Made by a program: the position numbers and the translations under genes. DNA of 19,760 bases, taken from contig JAFTDQ010000009.1 of NCBI GenBank assembly GCA_017454075.1, forward strand, positions 1-19,760. Direction: 5' to 3'. Positions 16,526-19,760 of the stretch are shown here, in pieces. The notes below the pieces were generated by a model. It ran no database searches. It was not told the DNA's origin and saw only the letters and a list, made by a program, of their open reading frames with translations. This DNA is from Clostridia bacterium. GTDB lineage: Bacteria; Bacillota_A; Clostridia; Oscillospirales; CAG-272. Position 1 is the stretch's first letter, and the number at the start of each line of letters is the position of its first letter.

Positions 16526-17347
16526 ATGAAAAGAAGACGTACCATTTTGATTGTGTCAATAATCGTAGCAATAGTCGTGATCGCCGCCGGGATAACGGTC
16601 GCCGCGGTACAGATTTCAAAAAGCAACGTCTCTGCCGGGCTCGAGGTTTCAGCAAATGAAATCCTGAACAAAGTACAGTCGGAGGGCTTTATGGGTGTGA
16701 AGGACGTTACGTTCGAAAATGATAATACAATACGCTCAACGGCGTCGGCCTCCGGCGAGAAGCTCGGACCGGAAGATATCGATTCGCTGCGTGCAATAAG
16801 GAACGCCGCACGTTCTCTTATTGAATCGGATGAAGATTTGTCCGGAAAAGTAAACAACATCAGAAATGTAATAACCGACGAAAACGGCGATGAAATTTAT
16901 GATGTTATCGTAAATGACTTTTGCAATATCCCTGATGAATTCACAAACTCGCATCGAATTATGTCGGAAAAAAGCGGCAAATCTTCCGATGAGACGCTTT
17001 CGGCAATCAGCTCAAAGTTCGAGGAACTTGGCGTAAAAACCGAAAGTCTGTCGCTTGAAAACGGGACGTTCAACGGTTTCTGCGCAGTCATAAAGATGGT
17101 TTACGACGTTGAAGATGAACTCGGGCTTAACTGGCAGATTGAACGAATTCTTATCGCGGTGGATGGGTTGAACGCCGATGGGTACTCAATCGCCGAATAC
17201 AACGTTTCGATAAATGACACGACAAGCGGGGAACAGATTTTTTACATGTCCTCCGATTTGATTCACAGAGATTTCCTTTGGTGGCAATCCCCGAAACTTG
17301 GCTATCAGACATGGACGGGTTCAACCCCGAAGTTAACTCAGGAATAA
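16526..17347 (+). CDS. Membrane-anchored protein of unknown function
   Basis: A 273-residue protein that I do not recognise. It begins MKRRRTILIV, with positive charges and one membrane helix (about 7-29) and no lipobox. The remaining 245 residues are soluble and most likely outside the cell: acidic, alpha/beta in character, with a single Cys at 133 and another at 186, and an aromatic C-terminus (LWWQSPKLGYQTWTG). I chose the ATG at 16526 because AGGAGGTG lies 7 nt upstream; an upstream frame extension to 16445 lacks a ribosome site and would bury the anchor. It is transcribed away from the lipoprotein gene, has its own promoter and terminator, and shares that gene's lower GC content. The two may form an accessory envelope locus, but I see no shared domain. 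Confidence 0.75.
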   Translation: MKRRRTILIVSIIVAIVVIAAGITVAAVQISKSNVSAGLEVSANEILNKVQSEGFMGVKDVTFENDNTIRSTASASGEKLGPEDIDSLRAIRNAARSLIESDEDLSGKVNNIRNVITDENGDEIYDVIVNDFCNIPDEFTNSHRIMSEKSGKSSDETLSAISSKFEELGVKTESLSLENGTFNGFCAVIKMVYDVEDELGLNWQIERILIAVDGLNADGYSIAEYNVSINDTTSGEQIFYMSSDLIHRDFLWWQSPKLGYQTWTGSTPKLTQE

Positions 17348-17352
17348 AATAC

Positions 17353-17378
17353 GGTCTCCCTCTGCGGAGACCTTTTTT
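17353..17378 (+). terminator. Rho-independent terminator after the gene at 16526
   Basis: A 7-bp stem GGTCTCC / GGAGACC (17353-17359 with 17366-17372), loop of 6, followed directly by TTTTTT. It starts 5 nt after the stop codon. Confidence 0.88.
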
Positions 17379-17399
17379 AGTACTTTTTAAGACCGGGAC

Positions 17400-17428
17400 T
17401 TGACAAAACGCCCGGGTTTTCATATAAT
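17400..17428 (+). promoter_or_regulatory. Consensus sigma-A promoter of the HPr-like gene
   Basis: TTGACA (17400-17405) and TATAAT (17423-17428) with a 17-nt spacer, a full match. It starts 22 nt after the T-tract of the preceding terminator. The ATG is 32 nt downstream of the -10 box, with AAAGGAA as the ribosome site. Confidence 0.87.
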
Positions 17429-17460
17429 AATCTGGAAGAATCCCGAAAGGAACAAAATTC

Positions 17461-17685
17461 ATGCGTATAAAGATAAGACTCGACACAATGAGCGACGTGA
17501 ATCATTTCGTGGGAGACATGACGAGAGCGAACGGAAACGCCTGTCTCACCGATAAGGACAGAAACTATATAGTCAGCGCAAAGTCCATGCTCGGCGCCGT
17601 ATATTCCCTTGAATGGGATGAAATATGGTGCGAATGCGACGATAACATGTCGCACATCGTACTCAGATACGCCGCCGACGAGTGA
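17461..17685 (+). CDS. HPr-fold protein lacking the active-site histidine
   Basis: A 74-residue protein with the length and pattern of HPr, the phosphocarrier of the sugar PTS. The family-like part is IVSAKSMLGAVYSLEWDEI (37-55). In HPr this is the NAKSIMGV region with regulatory Ser46; here the equivalent is Ser42. The phosphorylated His15 and its Arg-Pro partner are missing: the segment reads RLDTMSDVNHFVGDM (6-20), and His15 of this sequence lies inside the helix, not at a GLHARP motif. It is unlikely to carry phosphate between EI and EII. Similar short orphans annotated as HPr-family occur in Clostridia; a regulatory role through the Ser site is possible but unproven. It is a single-gene unit with its own perfect promoter and terminator. 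Confidence 0.8.
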   Translation: MRIKIRLDTMSDVNHFVGDMTRANGNACLTDKDRNYIVSAKSMLGAVYSLEWDEIWCECDDNMSHIVLRYAADE

Positions 17686-17703
17686 CCTGATGCACGGCGC
17701 ACC

Positions 17704-17730
17704 GCAGGGTCTCAGCGACCCTGCCCTTTT
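17704..17730 (+). terminator. Rho-independent terminator after the HPr-like gene
   Basis: An 8-bp stem gcagggtc / gaccctgc (17704-17711 with 17717-17724), loop of 5, followed by CCTTTTAT. The T-tract is short, so it may be a weak stop backed up by the hairpin at 17809. A smaller hairpin without a T-tract (cgccgg / ccggcg, 17737-17755) lies between the two. Confidence 0.6.
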
Positions 17731-17803
17731 ATCCCCCGCCGGACAATAACCGGCGGCGCCGTCTGCTCGAAACGTATGACCGGAAACCCCTTTAACAATT
17801 AAA

Positions 17804-17843
17804 TAAATCTGCCGGCGCTTCTCAGCGCCGGCAGGTTTATTAT
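17804..17843. terminator. Bidirectional terminator between convergent genes
   Basis: A perfect 11-bp stem ctgccggcgct / agcgccggcag (17809-17819 with 17824-17834) with a 4-nt loop. It is flanked by GTTTATTATT on the plus strand and, read on the minus strand, by ATTTATTT. It sits 16 nt after the stop of the CarB-DapF gene, so it can end that transcript and any readthrough from the HPr-like gene. Confidence 0.82.
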
Positions 17844-17849
17844 TACCGT

Positions 17850-19760
17850 TCAATATTCAAAGAATCCCTTGAAGACCGTTTCGGCGTTGCCGGAAAGGGT
17901 TATGCCGTCTTCGCGGCAGTTTACGGTGAGGTCGCCGCCTTTCGTTTTCACGACGATGTCGCTGCCCATCTTGCAGAAGCCGTTGAGGACCGCCGCGTAC
18001 GCCGCGGCGCACGCGCCCGTGCCGCACGCCGGCGTCTCGCCGTTTCCTCGCTCGTATACACGCATACGGAGTGTATTTCTGTTCACAACGTGTACGAACT
18101 CCGTGTTCGTCCTTTCGGGGAAGATGTCCGCGTTTTCGAAAAACGGACCGACGCGTTTGACGTCGACGGAATCCGTCCTTTCGCAGAAAACGACGCAGTG
18201 CGGGTTACCGACCGAAAGACACGTGATGCGGTATTCCGAACCGCCGACCGAATACGGTCTGTCGATGACCGCTTCGCCCTCAAGCGTACAAGGCAGCGCG
18301 CGGGGGTCGAGTTCCGCCCTTCCCATATCGACCGTGACGTACGTCACCGCCGAGTTCCTGACTATCATCCGGAGGCGTTTTACGCCGCTCGCCGTCTCCA
18401 CCCTGACGTCTGTCGAGGTCACTATCCCGTTGTCGTACAGATATTTTCCTACGCAGCGGATACTGTTCCCCGCCATTTTTCCCTCGGAGCCGTCCCTGTT
18501 GAATATCCTCATGCGGCAGTCGGCGACGTCGCTGTTCTCTATGAGGACGATACCGTCCGCGCCTATGCCGTAATGTCTGTCGCAAAGGGTCGGGCAGAGC
18601 GATTCGGGGCAGCTGATGGTCCCGTCCCGGTTGTCGATAAAGATATAATCGTCTCCGGCGCCCTGCATTTTGACGAATCCGATCTCGGTCTTTCCGCGGC
18701 GCATATCGTTTATATCGACGAGCTCCGTGTTGTTTTCGTTGAACCGGCCGGCGATCGTGTCGGCAAGAGCGTTTGCCGTGTCGAGCGACGTCATACAGAG
18801 TATCCCGAGCGAAAGCGCCTTTCGGTGAAGGGCGATATAATCCCGTTCCGTGCTGTCGTACACAGCTCCCGTATAAACGATATAGTCTATCCTGCCGTCT
18901 TCGAGAAGCGAGAAGAGCCGCTCCCTGTCTCCGACGTCGGGCGTCGTCGTTACGTCGATACCCAGCGATTTTATCTCATCGGCGGTCTCGGACGTGCCGA
19001 ATATTGCAAAACCGAGGTCGTCGTATTTCTTGGCGAGGGCGACCGCCTCCTGCATATCCCTGTGTTCTACGCTGATGAGGACCCCCGCCGGGCGGCCGTC
19101 GGAACGCCTCCCGCCGATCTCGAATCCGGCGGAACGAAGCCCCTTGAAAAGCGCCTCGCGAGGCGTTTTGCCCACCCCGAGCACCTCCCCAGTCGATTTC
19201 ATCTCCGGACCGAGATATGAGTTCGCGTCGGCAAGCTTTTCAAACGAGAACACCGGCACCTTTACGGCGTAATACGGCGGGACCCTGTAAAGGCCTCCCT
19301 TGTATCCGAGCGAGGCGAGGGTGCTTCCGAGCATCACGCGGGAGGCTATGTCGACCATAGGGACTCCGGTCACCTTGCTTATGTACGGCACCGTCCTCGA
19401 CGCGCGGGGATTGACCTCTATGACGTAAAGCTCGCTTTCGTAGATCAGGTACTGAATGTTCACGAGCCCCTGAGTCCCGAGCGAAAGCGCGAGCGTCTCG
19501 GAGCACTTCACGACGCGATCTATCATTCCGTCGTTGATATTATACGGCGGGTAGACGGCTATCGAGTCGCCGCTGTGGACCCCGGCGCGCTCGATATGCT
19601 CCATTATTCCGGGAATGAGAACGTCTTTTCCGTCGGAAATAACGTCGACCTCGAGCTCGATTCCCATCATGTATTTATCAACGAGCACGGGATTCTCTAT
19701 CCCGGTTTCGAGGATGCGCCTCATGTAGTGATGGGCCTCCTCCTCGTTGTGTATTATCGA
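17850..19760 (-). CDS. CarB-DapF fusion: carbamoyl-phosphate synthase large subunit C-terminus fused to diaminopimelate epimerase (5' end outside window)
   Basis: One uninterrupted frame enters from the right edge. Counting from the first visible Met (19724), residues 1-200 are the second ATP-grasp half of CarB (GIMEHIERAGVHSGDS at 39-54, IEVNPRASRTVPYISK at 102-117, GPEMKSTGEVLGVGKT at 172-187). Residues 213-327 are the MGS-like allosteric domain (GTSETADEI, NNTELVDIND at its end). Residues 348-624 form a complete DapF: FVKMQGAGDDY, first catalytic Cys424 (GNSIRCVGKY), NPH (507-509), YERGNGETPACGTGACA with second catalytic Cys567. CarB makes carbamoyl phosphate for pyrimidines and arginine; DapF makes meso-DAP for lysine and the wall. 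The linker is only about 7 residues (RRGKTEI). An internal ATG at residue 341 could restart DapF alone, but no ribosome site is at the right distance. N11 of classical DapF is Asp (358) here. Confidence 0.9.
   Translation of the reverse strand, partial: SIIHNEEEAHHYMRRILETGIENPVLVDKYMMGIELEVDVISDGKDVLIPGIMEHIERAGVHSGDSIAVYPPYNINDGMIDRVVKCSETLALSLGTQGLVNIQYLIYESELYVIEVNPRASRTVPYISKVTGVPMVDIASRVMLGSTLASLGYKGGLYRVPPYYAVKVPVFSFEKLADANSYLGPEMKSTGEVLGVGKTPREALFKGLRSAGFEIGGRRSDGRPAGVLISVEHRDMQEAVALAKKYDDLGFAIFGTSETADEIKSLGIDVTTTPDVGDRERLFSLLEDGRIDYIVYTGAVYDSTERDYIALHRKALSLGILCMTSLDTANALADTIAGRFNENNTELVDINDMRRGKTEIGFVKMQGAGDDYIFIDNRDGTISCPESLCPTLCDRHYGIGADGIVLIENSDVADCRMRIFNRDGSEGKMAGNSIRCVGKYLYDNGIVTSTDVRVETASGVKRLRMIVRNSAVTYVTVDMGRAELDPRALPCTLEGEAVIDRPYSVGGSEYRITCLSVGNPHCVVFCERTDSVDVKRVGPFFENADIFPERTNTEFVHVVNRNTLRMRVYERGNGETPACGTGACAAAYAAVLNGFCKMGSDIVVKTKGGDLTVNCREDGITLSGNAETVFKGFFEY

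Noticed and set aside
17737..17755. Hairpin cgccgg/ccggcg as another terminator
   Set aside because: It is not followed by a T-tract on either strand.
18090..19220. 376-codon plus-strand frame over the CarB-DapF gene
   Set aside because: Shadow of the fusion gene; Arg/Val-rich translation without domains.

Overview
The window is a compact stretch of bacterial chromosome. The organism is most likely an uncultured-type, anaerobic Clostridia (Firmicutes) species with meso-diaminopimelate in its wall. This is inferred from a CvpA–DUF5711 gene pair, a ClpE-type zinc-finger Clp ATPase, an EcfA1-EcfA2-EcfT-TruA block, an HPr-like orphan and DapF. Strong AGGAGG-type ribosome binding sites and promoters matching the sigma-A consensus exactly fit the same group. 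I cannot name a genus.

Layout. (1) Positions 1-14607, all on the minus strand: one long, tightly packed gene train. In transcription order it reads ruvC, ruvA, ruvB, a class I SAM methyltransferase, ecfA1, ecfA2, ecfT, truA, a DUF5711 membrane beta-propeller, a CvpA-like protein, a ClpE-like AAA+ ATPase, a degenerate P-type ATPase and murI (cut by the window edge). Gaps run from a 17-nt overlap to 25 nt. A perfect TTGACA-N17-TATAAT promoter sits in front of ruvC, and I see no terminator between the genes. The train joins Holliday-junction processing, vitamin/metal uptake energising, tRNA modification, envelope proteins and the first D-amino-acid step of the cell wall. (2) Positions 14608-16525: a lower-GC accessory patch. 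It holds a predicted lipoprotein with its own perfect promoter and terminator. It also holds a duplicated fragment (about 180 bp) carrying the 3' end of that gene, its terminator and the first bases of the ruvC promoter, left as a truncated pseudogene. (3) Positions 16526-17850, plus strand: a small membrane-anchored protein of unknown function, and an HPr-fold protein that lacks the phosphorylated histidine. Each has its own terminator. (4) Positions 17850-19760, minus strand: the C-terminal third of carbamoyl-phosphate synthase large subunit (CarB) running without a stop into a complete diaminopimelate epimerase (DapF). This is an in-frame fusion of two unrelated pathways. A bidirectional terminator separates it from the HPr-like gene.

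The two most unusual points are the intact 935-residue P-type ATPase in which every catalytic signature is replaced, including the phosphorylated Asp, and the CarB-DapF fusion. No tRNA, rRNA, CRISPR array, insertion sequence or phage gene was seen.
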